This document shows positions 8,545 through 18,036 of a stretch of 64,000 nt of DNA, in pieces (position 1 is the first letter of the stretch; each line of letters opens with the position of its first letter). The DNA lies in NCBI GenBank assembly GCA_934728585.1, contig CAKVDZ010000003.1, positions 147,109-211,108 on the forward strand, read 5' to 3'. Made by a program: the position numbers and the translations under genes. Under the pieces are notes generated by a model. The model had not been told where the DNA came from and made no database searches. It saw only the letters and a list, made by a program, of their open reading frames with translations. The DNA is from an uncultured Candidatus Melainabacteria bacterium. Lineage in GTDB: Bacteria > Cyanobacteriota > Vampirovibrionia > Gastranaerophilales > Gastranaerophilaceae.

Positions 8545-9594
8545 ATGTTTAATATCGTAACCATTGGTAGCGCAACCATTGACGTTTTTGTAAAATGTGA
8601 TGACGCTAATATTGTTTCTGTGCAATCAACCGACAAAAAATCAGAATTTATGAGTTACAAATACGGTTCAAAAATCGATATCACAGATTTTGATACAAAA
8701 GTTGGCGGAGGCGGAGTTAATACAGCCGTAAACTTTGCAAACCTTGGCTACAATACAGCTGCAATTTTTAAATGTGGTGAAGACTTTTATGCACACGGCA
8801 TTATGAACTATCTAAAAGACAAAAATTTAGATTTATCACATATTATTCAAACTCGCAAGACTTCAACTGGTTTTTCTGTAATTCTTGTAAGTTTCCAAGG
8901 AGATAGAACAGTTTTAGCCCACCGCGGTGGTAATGGTGAAATCAAAAAAGATGATATAGATTGGGACGCAATAAAAAAAGCAAAATTCTTATATTTAGCA
9001 CCATTAAACGGGAAATCTACAAAGATTTTAGAACCGATTGTGGAATTTGCACATCAAAACGACGTAAAAATTTGCGTAAATGCTGGTTCATCAAGTCTTA
9101 AAAAAGGATTTGATTACATGAAACGAATCCTAGAAGATGCTCATATTGTAGTTATGAACAAGGAAGAAGCTCAAATGTGTACTGGCATTGTTGTTAGACC
9201 TAATACAGCAGAAGAAGATTTTTCAAAAGAAAAAATTCACCCCGACGTTGTTAAAATGTTGAAAAAATTAAAGGTTAAAGACTACCAATTAGTAGTAATT
9301 ACAGACGGGGGAAAAGGTGCTTATGCTTACGCAAACGACAAAATTTATATAGCACCAATATTTCCAAGCAAAGTTGTTTCAACACTTGGTGCAGGTGATG
9401 CATTTGCATCAACACTTTGTGCAACATTACATGCCAGAAACACTGATATCTGCAAGGCTTTAACTTACGCTTCAGTAAATTCTAGCTCTGTTGTTTCAAA
9501 CTTTGGTGCTTCAGAAGGACTTTTAACTTTCGAAGAAATCGAAGAAAAATTAAAAGAACAACCAGATTATAAATGCGAAGTAATCGAATTATAA
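8545..9594 (+). CDS. PfkB-family carbohydrate or nucleoside kinase
   Basis: This ribokinase-fold kinase phosphorylates a sugar or nucleoside with ATP; the substrate cannot be read from the sequence. The 349-residue product has the N-terminal Gly-rich substrate motif (VGGGGVNTAVNFANLGYN) and the C-terminal catalytic motif LGAGDAFAS, in which the Asp is the catalytic base. A short insertion near residues 20-45 interrupts the first strand region. The ATG has an AAGGAGAAAAA ribosome site, 16 bp after the SPOR gene. A strong bidirectional terminator follows. Confidence 0.9.
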   Translation: MFNIVTIGSATIDVFVKCDDANIVSVQSTDKKSEFMSYKYGSKIDITDFDTKVGGGGVNTAVNFANLGYNTAAIFKCGEDFYAHGIMNYLKDKNLDLSHIIQTRKTSTGFSVILVSFQGDRTVLAHRGGNGEIKKDDIDWDAIKKAKFLYLAPLNGKSTKILEPIVEFAHQNDVKICVNAGSSSLKKGFDYMKRILEDAHIVVMNKEEAQMCTGIVVRPNTAEEDFSKEKIHPDVVKMLKKLKVKDYQLVVITDGGKGAYAYANDKIYIAPIFPSKVVSTLGAGDAFASTLCATLHARNTDICKALTYASVNSSSVVSNFGASEGLLTFEEIEEKLKEQPDYKCEVIEL

Positions 9595-9607
9595 TTTATA
9601 ATAAGAA

Positions 9608-9646
9608 CAAAAAAGTCGGTCGGTGAAATTCACCGACCGACTTTTT
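9608..9646. terminator. Bidirectional intrinsic terminator
   Basis: A long, GC-rich stem (GTCGGTCGGTG / CACCGACCGAC) is flanked by A-rich and T-rich runs on both sides. It can therefore stop transcription from the PfkB gene on the plus strand and from the GGDEF gene on the minus strand, which converge here. Confidence 0.92.
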
Positions 9647-9662
9647 ATATTTTTTCAAAATC

Positions 9663-10544
9663 CTAGAATTCTAAGTTAATTTGAGAGAATTGAACGATTT
9701 TATTTTTACCACGTTTTTTAGCATTGTATAAAGCGTGTTCAGCGTATCTGATAACTGTGTTTGCATCTTCTTCAACATTTTTCAAACAAGGATAAGTTGA
9801 AATACCACCTGAAACTGTAATTGGGTGTCTTTCTTCTTCTCCTGCTGGAATAAATTCCATTTTTTCGATATCACGTCTAAAACGTTCTGCGAACAAGAAT
9901 GCATTATCTTCTGATGTATTTGGAAGAATTACAATAAATTCTTCATCACCATAACGAGTCAAAACGTCTTCTTTTCTTATCATATTTTTTAATTTATCTG
10001 ACAAATTTCTTAAAAGAACGTCACCCCATTCATAACCATACATATCGTTAACAACCTTGAAAAAGTCGATATCAAACAATAAGCATGACAATGGAGTTTT
10101 GTAACGTCTTGCACGAGAAATTTCAGCATCTAAACGTTCTTGCAAATATTTTCTGTTATGAAGTCCTGTCAATTCATCTGTTGTTGAAACTTCATTAATT
10201 TTGTCATGATATTCTTTAATTTTTAATAAAGATTTAATTCTAACAACTAAAATATCTTTGTTAATTGGTTTTTGAATATAGTCATAGCTCATAGCTCTGA
10301 TAGTAACATCATTGATTACGTCACCAACAAACAATACAGGAACTTTAAATTTTGTTGTCATTAAAATATCTTTTAGATTTGGAACATCTTCAATAATTAA
10401 TAAAGAAGGGTTCAAAAGTTCATATTCTTTCAAATCGTCTGACAATTCTACTCTAATATCAACTTCTTCGATATTATCTAAATGTTCAAGTGTATCCTTG
10501 ATATCAGATTGTTTTTTAGTTGTATAGATAATTACGTTTCTCAT
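9663..10544 (-). CDS. Receiver-like plus GGDEF protein with variant signature (GDEEF)
   Basis: GGDEF domains make cyclic di-GMP from two GTP. In this 293-residue protein, residues 1-120 look like a response-regulator receiver domain and residues about 125-285 like a GGDEF domain (DELTGLHNRKYL, FDIDFFKVVNDMYGYEWGD). Two departures stand out. The expected phospho-acceptor Asp aligns with Glu in SLLIIED. The signature reads RYGDEEF instead of RYGGDEF, so the second Gly is Asp. The inhibitory I-site pattern RxxD is kept as RKED five residues before the signature. Whether it is an active cyclase or a c-di-GMP effector is open. A TAGGAGATACT ribosome site precedes the ATG. Confidence 0.85.
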   Translation of the reverse strand: MRNVIIYTTKKQSDIKDTLEHLDNIEEVDIRVELSDDLKEYELLNPSLLIIEDVPNLKDILMTTKFKVPVLFVGDVINDVTIRAMSYDYIQKPINKDILVVRIKSLLKIKEYHDKINEVSTTDELTGLHNRKYLQERLDAEISRARRYKTPLSCLLFDIDFFKVVNDMYGYEWGDVLLRNLSDKLKNMIRKEDVLTRYGDEEFIVILPNTSEDNAFLFAERFRRDIEKMEFIPAGEEERHPITVSGGISTYPCLKNVEEDANTVIRYAEHALYNAKKRGKNKIVQFSQINLEF

Positions 10545-10607
10545 AGTATCTCCTAATACCTAATCTTTATGATAATTATAACAAAGTGATTATAAAAAAG
10601 CAATAAC

Positions 10608-11219
10608 CTATTTTGAAAGAACAAATATCGCATCTTCTGCAAATAAAGAACTTATATTTCTTACAAAAATACCTCTTTTTTGTTTGCCGTTTGTAAAATA
10701 CATAGCTTTTAGAATTTTTATATCATTTTTTTGTGCATATTCAAAAAAATCATTTATTGTAAGTAAATGAATATTTGGTGTATCGTACCATTCAAAAGGA
10801 AGTCTTTTTGATTTTGGCATTTTACCTTTGAATAGCAAGTATAATCTAACTTTCCAATATGCAAAATTTGGAACACTTACAACAACTTTTTCACCAACTC
10901 TTAGCATTTCCTTTATAACAAAATCAGGCTTTTCTGTTGATTGTAATGTGCTATTTAGAATTACATAGTCGTATTCCTTGTCGCTAAATTGCATCAATCC
11001 ATCGTCAATATCACCTTGAATTGCACTCACACCTTTTTGAATACATTCAATTACACAATTTTGATCAATTTCTATGCCTTTTCCTGATACATTTTTTGTA
11101 TCTTTTAGCATTTTTAGTAAAGTACCATCACCACAACCTAAGTCTAACACTTTAGAATCTTCATCAACGAGATTAACAATCGTTGAATAGTTCACATGAA
11201 GTGCTAAATTATTTTCCAT
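10608..11219 (-). CDS. metW: MetW-like SAM-dependent methyltransferase
   Basis: The 203-residue product matches the MetW family. Motif I is VLDLGCGDGTLL near residue 22. The family-specific stretch VSVPNFAYWKVRLYLLFKGK is followed closely by the PFEWYDTPNIHLLTI segment. In proteobacteria MetW works with the homoserine acetyltransferase MetX in methionine synthesis. No metX lies in this window, so the pairing cannot be shown. The gene overlaps the upstream yihY-like gene by 11 bp, indicating translational coupling, and is the last gene of the nrnA-yihY-metW group. Confidence 0.85.
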   Translation of the reverse strand: MENNLALHVNYSTIVNLVDEDSKVLDLGCGDGTLLKMLKDTKNVSGKGIEIDQNCVIECIQKGVSAIQGDIDDGLMQFSDKEYDYVILNSTLQSTEKPDFVIKEMLRVGEKVVVSVPNFAYWKVRLYLLFKGKMPKSKRLPFEWYDTPNIHLLTINDFFEYAQKNDIKILKAMYFTNGKQKRGIFVRNISSLFAEDAIFVLSK

Positions 11220-12060
11220 TGGAAATCTCCAAACGGTTGTATACTTGAGAATTTATTTCAGCACCAACCAAAATCAACAATGATGTATAATATAGCCATA
11301 CCATAAGTACTGCGAACGCCCCAATTGTACCGTATACAAAGTTATAAGTATGCAAATTGTTTACGTAAATTGAAAACCCCCAAGAACCTAACAACCAAGA
11401 AACGCAGAAGAAAAATGTTCCTGGAACAGTACTTCTTAATTTTAACATTTCTGGGCCTTTCAAATCTGGTAACAAGTAATATTGCAAAAATGCCATTATA
11501 TACAATGCTAAAAAAGCAATAGGCCAACGCAAGAACAACCACATTGACGCAACATCTTCGCCTAAATTCAAATATGCAACACAGAAATTTAAGAATACTT
11601 TACCAAAAATGATTAAGTTGATTGTTATAAATAAAACTGCAGTATTTACACAAACCATCAAAAACGCCATTACACGAGTATAAACAAAAGAACGAGTTTC
11701 ATTAATTTTGTACGCTCTGTTTAAGCCTTTAGAAATAATCGCCAGCATATTTGTTGTCAAAAACAATGTAATTACAAACCCTAAAGCTGCCCAGTAACCT
11801 CCTTTTGTGTAAAAAATAACCTCTTTTAAAACAGTTTGAATTAGCTCCATAGAATCACCAGGCATAATTGAAGACATAAATACGAAAATTGGTCTTAAAA
11901 ACTCATGTTTTCCAGCCCAACCAAAAACACCTGTCAAGAAAAGCATTAGAGGAAAAATTCCAAGACAACACATATAGCTCATTTCTGAAGCCATACCAAA
12001 AAAGTCATTTCCGACCACTGATTTTATAAGTCTTTTTAAGTAAACTATTGCCTTTTTCAT
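11209..12060 (-). CDS. YihY/BrkB-family inner-membrane protein
   Basis: This 283-residue polytopic membrane protein has about six hydrophobic helices. Family landmarks are the N-terminal MASEMSYMCCLGIFPLMLF, the central LTTNMLAIISKGLNRAYKI, and the C-terminal YGTIGAFAVLMVWLYYTSL followed by LVGAEIN. The family was once annotated as ribonuclease BN, an assignment later withdrawn; its physiological role remains unclear. The start ATG overlaps the TGA stop of the nrnA-like gene (ATGA), and the 3' end overlaps the metW-like gene, so the three genes form one compact operon. Confidence 0.9.
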   Translation of the reverse strand: MKKAIVYLKRLIKSVVGNDFFGMASEMSYMCCLGIFPLMLFLTGVFGWAGKHEFLRPIFVFMSSIMPGDSMELIQTVLKEVIFYTKGGYWAALGFVITLFLTTNMLAIISKGLNRAYKINETRSFVYTRVMAFLMVCVNTAVLFITINLIIFGKVFLNFCVAYLNLGEDVASMWLFLRWPIAFLALYIMAFLQYYLLPDLKGPEMLKLRSTVPGTFFFCVSWLLGSWGFSIYVNNLHTYNFVYGTIGAFAVLMVWLYYTSLLILVGAEINSQVYNRLEISNGK

Positions 12061-13025
12061 TCCAAACCTTGTTTTTTAATTTGTTCAAGAAGTTTTTTTA
12101 CACAAGATGAAGCAGTTCCTTTAAGCACACAACCAGCAGCAAATTTGTGTCCGCCACCATTGAACACAGAGCAAATTTCAGCAACATCAAGTTTTTTACT
12201 TCTCATTGAAACTTTAAACATCTTGTTATCTATTTCCTTTAAAATAAACGCAATTTCTGTTGTTTCAATAGCGCGAAGATTTTCAACAAGACCCTCTGTA
12301 AAATCTTCACCACCGCCAAATTTTTCAACATCTTTTTTGTAAACTGTTATGTATGCAATTTTATCATTAGAACAAAATTCCGCCTTATTTACACAATATG
12401 CCTGAAACATAACTACATTTTTTGATTTCATTTCATAACAATGCTTGTACACTTTTTGAGGTTTTGCACCTAAATTAACTAGTTTTGACGCAACTTTTAA
12501 AGCATACGAACTTGTATTATCAAATCTAAATCCACCTGTATCAGTCAAAATTGCAGTATACAATGCTTCGGCAATATTTTCGTCCATTTGCCAGCCGTGA
12601 TTTTCAGCAATTTTAAACAAAACTTCACCAGTTGAACTAGCGTCACCCTCAACAAATCTAATATTTGCATCATAGTTGTTAGTTTTGTGATGGTCAATTG
12701 CAACTTTAATAATCGCTTTCTCATAAAAGACTTGCGCATCAAAAATTCTATCTAACGCAGCAACGTCAACTAATATAACCATATCATAAATACGAGAATT
12801 ATCAAATTCGCTAATATGTTTTACATCTTTTACACCATTCAAAAATTCATACATTTTTGGAATTTTTGAAACCACCATCATTTCAGGTTTTTTCTTATAT
12901 TTGTTATAAATCAAATCTTTCAACGCCAACATTGAACCCAATGTATCACCATCAGGATTTACGTGAGATATGATTAATATGTTTTTAGAAATTTTTATGC
13001 TATTATCTAAGTTCAAGTGTTCCAT
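12057..13025 (-). CDS. nrnA: DHH-family phosphoesterase, NrnA-like oligoribonuclease / pAp phosphatase
   Basis: NrnA-type enzymes degrade nanoRNAs and dephosphorylate pAp using manganese. The 322-residue product has the DHH motifs in order: SHVNPDGDTLGS, an Asp in LVDVAALDR, AIDHHKTN, and DTGGFRFDNT. The C-terminal DHHA1 domain ends in GGGHKFAAG. An open frame runs further upstream, but I chose the ATG at 13025 (MEHLNLDN), because the extension would overlap the divergent gene at 13063 and has no family match. A TATAAT hexamer lies 6 nt before this ATG, suggesting a leaderless message. Confidence 0.88.
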   Translation of the reverse strand: MEHLNLDNSIKISKNILIISHVNPDGDTLGSMLALKDLIYNKYKKKPEMMVVSKIPKMYEFLNGVKDVKHISEFDNSRIYDMVILVDVAALDRIFDAQVFYEKAIIKVAIDHHKTNNYDANIRFVEGDASSTGEVLFKIAENHGWQMDENIAEALYTAILTDTGGFRFDNTSSYALKVASKLVNLGAKPQKVYKHCYEMKSKNVVMFQAYCVNKAEFCSNDKIAYITVYKKDVEKFGGGEDFTEGLVENLRAIETTEIAFILKEIDNKMFKVSMRSKKLDVAEICSVFNGGGHKFAAGCVLKGTASSCVKKLLEQIKKQGLE

Positions 13026-13031
13026 TTCTTC

Positions 13032-13040
13032 ATTATAACA
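13032..13040 (-). promoter_or_regulatory. Extended -10 promoter, leaderless start of the nrnA-like operon
   Basis: TGT-TATAAT on the minus strand, then GAAGAA, then the ATG. Transcription would begin at or next to the A of the start codon. No good -35 is visible, which fits an extended -10 promoter. Confidence 0.6.
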
Positions 13041-13062
13041 CAAAACAAAAAACAGGCTAAAA

Positions 13063-13401
13063 ATGACTAAAAAGGTTTTATATACAGATTTTGAGGGCAT
13101 TGATGAAACTATTTCAAAAATGTTTGAGAACAAGGATTTCAAAAAAGCAATTACAAAAACTAATTTGTTTAAATTTTGGAAGAATGTTGCTGGGGAAAAA
13201 TTTAAAAATAATTCAAAACCTTATTCTATGACAACAAATTCTGTAATGGTTATTGCCTGCAAAAACTCAGCAGTAGCGCAAGAACTTATGCTCAGAAAAA
13301 CAAAAATTTTGAAAGATTTTGAACCTTATTTAAAGTCACTAAAAATGAACGTAAAAGACTTACGTTTTGATGTAAAACGCTGGGTTGAAGAAGAAGACTA
13401 A
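13063..13401 (+). CDS. DUF721 / DciA-like protein
   Basis: The 112-residue product matches the DUF721 fold: FWKNVAGEKFKNNSKPYSM, then SAVAQELMLRKTKILKDFE and LRFDVKRW. DciA proteins of this family recruit or load the replicative helicase in bacteria that lack DnaC or DnaI. That role is inferred from the family, not from this sequence. The gene is divergent from the nrnA-like gene, with only 37 bp between the start codons, so the promoters overlap. It converges on the sigma-70 gene with a 15-bp gap. Confidence 0.75.
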   Translation: MTKKVLYTDFEGIDETISKMFENKDFKKAITKTNLFKFWKNVAGEKFKNNSKPYSMTTNSVMVIACKNSAVAQELMLRKTKILKDFEPYLKSLKMNVKDLRFDVKRWVEEED

Positions 13402-13416
13402 CACTAAAACTTAAAA

Positions 13417-14412
13417 TTATGCACCAAAATAATTTTTCAGACCAATTGTAAGATTTTCATTTTTACAAAGTTTTTTAAGTTTTGAAATAGCTCTATTTTC
13501 GATTTGACGAATTCTTTCACGAGAAACGCCATAATGTGAACCTATTTCGTCTAAAGTTTTCTTTTCTCCGTTATTATCTAAACCGTAACGCATAATCAAG
13601 ACATCGCGCTCTTTTGGCATCAATTGTTTTAGCATTTTTTGAATATCTTCAAGCATACTTTCTTGAGTTACGCGTGAATCTGGTGTTTCTGTTGATTCAT
13701 CAACAATATAATCTGCAATCTTTGTTGAATCTTCTTTTTTATTAGCTGGAGCTTCAATACTAATCGTAGATTGCGCAGATTTACAAATTTGAGTAAGTTT
13801 TGCAACAGAAATTCCTAAACGGTACGCAATTTCTTGTTTTGTGGGAGTTCTACCTAACTCGGATGTTAAATCTAGTGTTGCTTTTTTAATCTTATTTAAA
13901 GATTCAATCATATGAATAGGTAATCTGATAGCACGAGCTTTGTCAGCAATAGCTCGAGTTATAGACTGTTGAACCCACCAAGTAGCATATGTTGAAAATT
14001 TGTACCCTTTTGTATAATCAAATCTTTCAGCAGCTTTCATCAAACCTATATTTCCCTCTTGGATTAAATCTAGGAATGACAAGCCTCTGCCTATATATTT
14101 TTTTGCAATACTTACAACAAGACGCAAGTTTGCATTTACTAAAATATTTTTTGAAAATTCGCAATTCTCATTTTTTATTTTCTTTGCAACATCAAGCTCT
14201 TCCTCTGGAGAAAGCAAAGGAATTTTACCAATTTGTTGCAAATAAATTCTAACAGAATCGTCTGTGCTTACTGAATTTAAACTTTCTTGAACCTTTGGAT
14301 CTTCAACATTGTCAAGAATATCTTCATCATCTTCTGCTTGAAGACTATGAAAATCAACGCCTTCTTCAGAAATTTCATCTGTTAGTTCAAAGTTTTCTGT
14401 TTTTTTACTCAT
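13417..14412 (-). CDS. RNA polymerase sigma-70 family factor, probable primary sigma
   Basis: The 331-residue protein has region 1.2 ([21 protein letters not shown]), region 2 ([59 protein letters not shown]), region 3 and region 4.2 ([21 protein letters not shown]). The intact region 2.4 and the consensus-like recognition helix fit a vegetative-type sigma. The acidic N-terminal tail of about 50 residues is short compared with E. coli RpoD. A TAGGT ribosome site precedes the ATG. A second sigma-70 gene lies at 40.2 kb; I consider this one the better candidate for the primary factor, but the window alone cannot prove it. Confidence 0.9.
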   Translation of the reverse strand: MSKKTENFELTDEISEEGVDFHSLQAEDDEDILDNVEDPKVQESLNSVSTDDSVRIYLQQIGKIPLLSPEEELDVAKKIKNENCEFSKNILVNANLRLVVSIAKKYIGRGLSFLDLIQEGNIGLMKAAERFDYTKGYKFSTYATWWVQQSITRAIADKARAIRLPIHMIESLNKIKKATLDLTSELGRTPTKQEIAYRLGISVAKLTQICKSAQSTISIEAPANKKEDSTKIADYIVDESTETPDSRVTQESMLEDIQKMLKQLMPKERDVLIMRYGLDNNGEKKTLDEIGSHYGVSRERIRQIENRAISKLKKLCKNENLTIGLKNYFGA

Positions 14413-14451
14413 AAAAATTTACCTACATTCATGTTATTCCACAAAAATGAA

Positions 14452-15186
14452 TTATTTAACATTTTTTTGTCGAACAGCCTCAAAAATTATTATACTCAAG
14501 GCATTTGAAACGTTTAGTGAGTTAAACTCTTTCATCATTGGAATTTTAGCCTGAAAATCTGATAACTTAATTATTGACTTAGAAACACCTGCATGTTCTG
14601 CGCCCATAACAAGTACGAAATTCATGTCTGTATAATTTATATCATAATAATTATCTTTTGCATCTGCTTCTGCTGCAATTACCCACCAGTTTTGTTCTTG
14701 TAATCTTTGTAATGCGCTAACTGGGCTATTGACTTTGATTATTGGAATATGATTTACAGCTCCTGCAGAAGTTTTTTCTACAACAGAATTGATTTGCACA
14801 CTGCGTCTTGCAGGTATCATAATAGCGTCAACGCCAGCACATACGCAAGTTCTAATAATTGCACCCAAATTGTGTGCGTCTTCTACACCATCAAGCATTA
14901 CAATAGACGCATTTTTATGTTCTTGCGCTAAAAAATCCTCCAATTCTGTGTATTTTATCGGAGAGGTAAACGCAATCACACCTTGATGATTAAATTCTGC
15001 ATATTGAATAAATTTTTCCTTAGCTACAAACTGAAAAATAATTCCGTTTTTTTGAGCCAATTCTTTAATTCTTGCAATTTTTCCATCAGTATGAATACTA
15101 TTTGAAATTAGAATTTTATTAATTTCTCTTTGAGAAGATTCTAAAGCTTCTAATACAGCATTCTTACCATAAATAACATCTTCCAT
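14452..15186 (-). CDS. rlmB: TrmH/RlmB-type rRNA 2'-O-ribose methyltransferase
   Basis: RlmB methylates the 2'-O of a conserved guanosine in 23S rRNA. The 244-residue SPOUT enzyme has an N-terminal substrate-binding domain (DVIYGKNAVLEALE) and the knotted catalytic domain with VEDAHNLGAIIRTCVCAGVD, MGAEHAGVS and the C-terminal IPMMKEFNSLNVSNALSI motif 3. The start codon overlaps the last base of the nadA stop, so the two are cotranscribed and coupled. The family also contains tRNA methyltransferases; the RlmB assignment rests on the N-terminal domain and overall length. Confidence 0.88.
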   Translation of the reverse strand: MEDVIYGKNAVLEALESSQREINKILISNSIHTDGKIARIKELAQKNGIIFQFVAKEKFIQYAEFNHQGVIAFTSPIKYTELEDFLAQEHKNASIVMLDGVEDAHNLGAIIRTCVCAGVDAIMIPARRSVQINSVVEKTSAGAVNHIPIIKVNSPVSALQRLQEQNWWVIAAEADAKDNYYDINYTDMNFVLVMGAEHAGVSKSIIKLSDFQAKIPMMKEFNSLNVSNALSIIIFEAVRQKNVK

Positions 15187-16097
15187 TATTTACAAACCTC
15201 AAACATTTTGTTTATACAGTTCAATGCTTTTTTAGAAATTTCTTCATCAACAGTAATTTCATTATTTTCATTTTTCAATACACTGTAAATATCTTCTAAA
15301 GTGTTATGTTTCATATTTGGACAAATAATATTGTCTTTAATAAGAATAAATTCTTTGTCAGGACAATCACGCTTCAATCTATCAACTACACCTTTTTCTG
15401 TTGCAATAACGAAAGATTTGTTATCAGATTCCATCGCATACTTCATAATTGCAGTTGTACTACCAACAAAATCTGCCAATTGACAAACATCTTTGTGACA
15501 TTCTGGGTGAGCCAAAATTTTAGCTTTTGGATATTTTGTTCTTGCATTATGCATATCTTCAGCCTTTATGCGCAAGTGAGTTGGACAAAACCCTGGATAA
15601 GTATTAACTTTAACATTACCCAATTGACTTTCCACCCATTTGCCTAAGTAAGTATCAGGCAAGAATAAGATTTCTGGTACATTCAAGTTTTTAACAACTT
15701 TTACTGCATTAGAACTTGTACAGCAAACATCACATTCTGATTTAACTTCAGCTGTTGAATTTACGTAGCATACAACTGGAACATCTTTATTTTTAGCTTT
15801 AAAATCTCTAAGTTGTTCTAAATCAATCATATCTGCCATCAAGCAACCTGATTGCATATTTGGTAACAATACTTTTTTATTTGGTGAAATAATTTTTGCT
15901 GTTTGAGCCATAAAATATACACCCGCAAAAACGATTATATCTGCATCAGTCGTTGCAGCCATTTTGCTCAAATATAGAGAGTCACCAACAAAATCTGCAA
16001 CTTCATCAATTTCAATATTTTGATAACAGTGAGCTAAAATCACTGCATTTTTTTCTTTTTTTAGTTTTAATATTTCATCTTTTAACATATTACGCAC
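15186..16097 (-). CDS. nadA: Quinolinate synthase NadA
   Basis: NadA condenses iminoaspartate and dihydroxyacetone phosphate to quinolinate in NAD synthesis, using an oxygen-sensitive [4Fe-4S] cluster. In this 303-residue protein the three expected cluster cysteines lie in QSGCLMADM (about residue 84), PGFCPTHL (about 170) and IICPNMKHN (about 258). The early motif ILAHCYQNIEIDEVADFVGD is also present. The start has an AAGGTGCGTAAT ribosome site; an ATG three codons further in is possible. No nadB or nadC is in the window. Its stop overlaps the rlmB start. Confidence 0.95.
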   Translation of the reverse strand: MRNMLKDEILKLKKEKNAVILAHCYQNIEIDEVADFVGDSLYLSKMAATTDADIIVFAGVYFMAQTAKIISPNKKVLLPNMQSGCLMADMIDLEQLRDFKAKNKDVPVVCYVNSTAEVKSECDVCCTSSNAVKVVKNLNVPEILFLPDTYLGKWVESQLGNVKVNTYPGFCPTHLRIKAEDMHNARTKYPKAKILAHPECHKDVCQLADFVGSTTAIMKYAMESDNKSFVIATEKGVVDRLKRDCPDKEFILIKDNIICPNMKHNTLEDIYSVLKNENNEITVDEEISKKALNCINKMFEVCK

Positions 16098-16188
16098 CTT
16101 GTCTTAATAATATTTGACGTGAAATTATGTTTAAATTATAATATACGCAAGACAATTATATAATAAAAATAATAAAAAATCTGAACAT

Positions 16189-18018
16189 ATGTTAAATCAA
16201 TTATTATCACAGCTGGGTGCAAATACCAAAATTACTGTCGGCGTTGCGATGTCGCCGTCGGTTGGTCTTGAAATGATTGAGATAAATCCGAAGACAAAAG
16301 TAATTGAAAAATATGCTTGCAAACAGCTTGATTATGATTATTCAAAAAGAGAAATTGCTGATTACGACCGTTTTAGAGAAGTTTTAATTGAGTTATTTGA
16401 TGAATTAAAAATTAACAGAAAAAGTAATATCGTTTTAACATTACCTTCTGTTCACTATGGATTAATTTCATTACCAACCATGCTTGGAGATGAAGCTGTT
16501 ACAAGTGCCATCATATCGGAAGTTGAGCAAGCATCTTATATCTTTAAACGTCAAGACCCAGTAATCAGTTGGGTTGACGCTTACCCATCTGGAGGTAAAG
16601 AAAATAGAGAAGTTTTATATGGGGCTATTCAACAAACTGCGTTAGATGAAATTAATGCAGCATGCGTTGAAATTGGTTGTACATTAATCGCAATTGAAAC
16701 AGCTCCAAACTCATTATTAAAAACTTTGAGCTATAATCAACTTGCAGAAGAACACATGGCTCCAAATACAACTTGGAACCTAATGGTTATCAATCCTAAC
16801 AGCTATTCAATGATAACTCTTACTGGTAAGAGCGTTATTGAATATAGAGAAGAACCATTGGCACTTCGTTCTTTTGTTGGAGATGAAATTTATGAAGCAA
16901 TCATTTCATCTGCTCAATTGACACTACAAACAATTCCATCAAATTATTTGTACATCGTTTCAGAAACAGATATCGTTTCTGCCGAAGTATTATCAATGAA
17001 AATACCTTTTGATGGAAACATTAAATTCTTAGAAAGCAATAAATACGTTCAAAACCCATTAATGCAAGCTTCTTACAACATCTTGCCAAATTTAGTTTTG
17101 AAAATAACTCCAGAAGTAATCGGTTCTGGCATTTATAACCTTTCTGATTATCCGTTCAGATTTAATTTACTTGGACAGGGTGTCGATACAAGTGCATTTA
17201 TCGCTGAAGACGCACCAAAAATCAGACTTAATAACACTGAAATCGAATTAACATCAGCATTTGTTAAAAAAACAGCGTTAATTTTAACAGCAATTGTTGT
17301 TGTTCCAGCTTTATTGATTTTATACCTATTAAACTTCTTGAGTACAAACCAACAAAACACTTTAGATGATATTAATAGACAATTAGACCTTGCAAAAACA
17401 GAACTTGCAAACTACGAAGGTATTGACAAGAAAAATGAATTTGATGACAAGCTTGAAATTAACACAGTTCAAGCAACAAACCGTACAAAATTAATTTACT
17501 ATACTGCAATTGGTGCGAGCTTGCCAGCTAACACTTGGTTAATTTATATGAACGTTTATGGAGATAAAAAGGTCGATATCATTGGACGTTCAACTTCTGT
17601 AGAAAATGTTTATGCATTTTACAAAGGTTTAAAAATGTCAGTTATTGATTCTGATTTAAGACTAAACAGACTTGAAATGTCTGCTGATTCTGTTGGAAAT
17701 TTAGTTATAGAAGATTTAAACAGCATAAAACCATCTTTCTATGAGTTTGAAATAACAAACTTGACAGAAGAAGAATTACAAGAACAAGAAAACCAATTAA
17801 ATGGTTCTTCTGATGACAAAGATAAAACAGGAGCAACTGCAAAACGCAGAAAAGGTTTCTTATTTGAAGACTTTTTAAGCTCTGGTGAAGAAGACAACAG
17901 CGAAAGTATCAAAGATGTTGGTATTTCAGGTATTACAAACAAATTACAAAACAAAAACCAACAAGGAGAACCTCCTAAGAACTTACCTGCAAACTTGGAA
18001 TCAATTGAACAATTCTAA
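16189..18018 (+). CDS. Type IV pilus PilM-PilN fusion protein
   Basis: PilM is a cytoplasmic actin-like protein that binds the short N-terminal tail of the inner-membrane protein PilN. Here one 609-residue protein covers both. Residues 1-350 look like the PilM ASKHA-type fold (KITVGVAMSPSVGLEMIEI, VLTLPSVHYGLISLP). A membrane segment follows at about 365-383 (ALILTAIVVVPALLILYLL). Then come a coiled coil and a PilN-like periplasmic domain (LIYYTAIGASLPANTWLIYM, STSVENVYAFYKGLK). The last 70 residues are charged and low-complexity. pilO follows 18 bp later. No Shine-Dalgarno is visible before the ATG; a TATAAT lies at 16159-16164. Confidence 0.82.
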   Translation: MLNQLLSQLGANTKITVGVAMSPSVGLEMIEINPKTKVIEKYACKQLDYDYSKREIADYDRFREVLIELFDELKINRKSNIVLTLPSVHYGLISLPTMLGDEAVTSAIISEVEQASYIFKRQDPVISWVDAYPSGGKENREVLYGAIQQTALDEINAACVEIGCTLIAIETAPNSLLKTLSYNQLAEEHMAPNTTWNLMVINPNSYSMITLTGKSVIEYREEPLALRSFVGDEIYEAIISSAQLTLQTIPSNYLYIVSETDIVSAEVLSMKIPFDGNIKFLESNKYVQNPLMQASYNILPNLVLKITPEVIGSGIYNLSDYPFRFNLLGQGVDTSAFIAEDAPKIRLNNTEIELTSAFVKKTALILTAIVVVPALLILYLLNFLSTNQQNTLDDINRQLDLAKTELANYEGIDKKNEFDDKLEINTVQATNRTKLIYYTAIGASLPANTWLIYMNVYGDKKVDIIGRSTSVENVYAFYKGLKMSVIDSDLRLNRLEMSADSVGNLVIEDLNSIKPSFYEFEITNLTEEELQEQENQLNGSSDDKDKTGATAKRRKGFLFEDFLSSGEEDNSESIKDVGISGITNKLQNKNQQGEPPKNLPANLESIEQF

Positions 18019-18036
18019 CAACAAGGATTTTAATTT

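Noticed and set aside
13026..13142. N-terminal extension of the nrnA-like protein
   Set aside because: It would overlap the divergent DUF721 gene and reads as a chance hydrophobic stretch with no family match.
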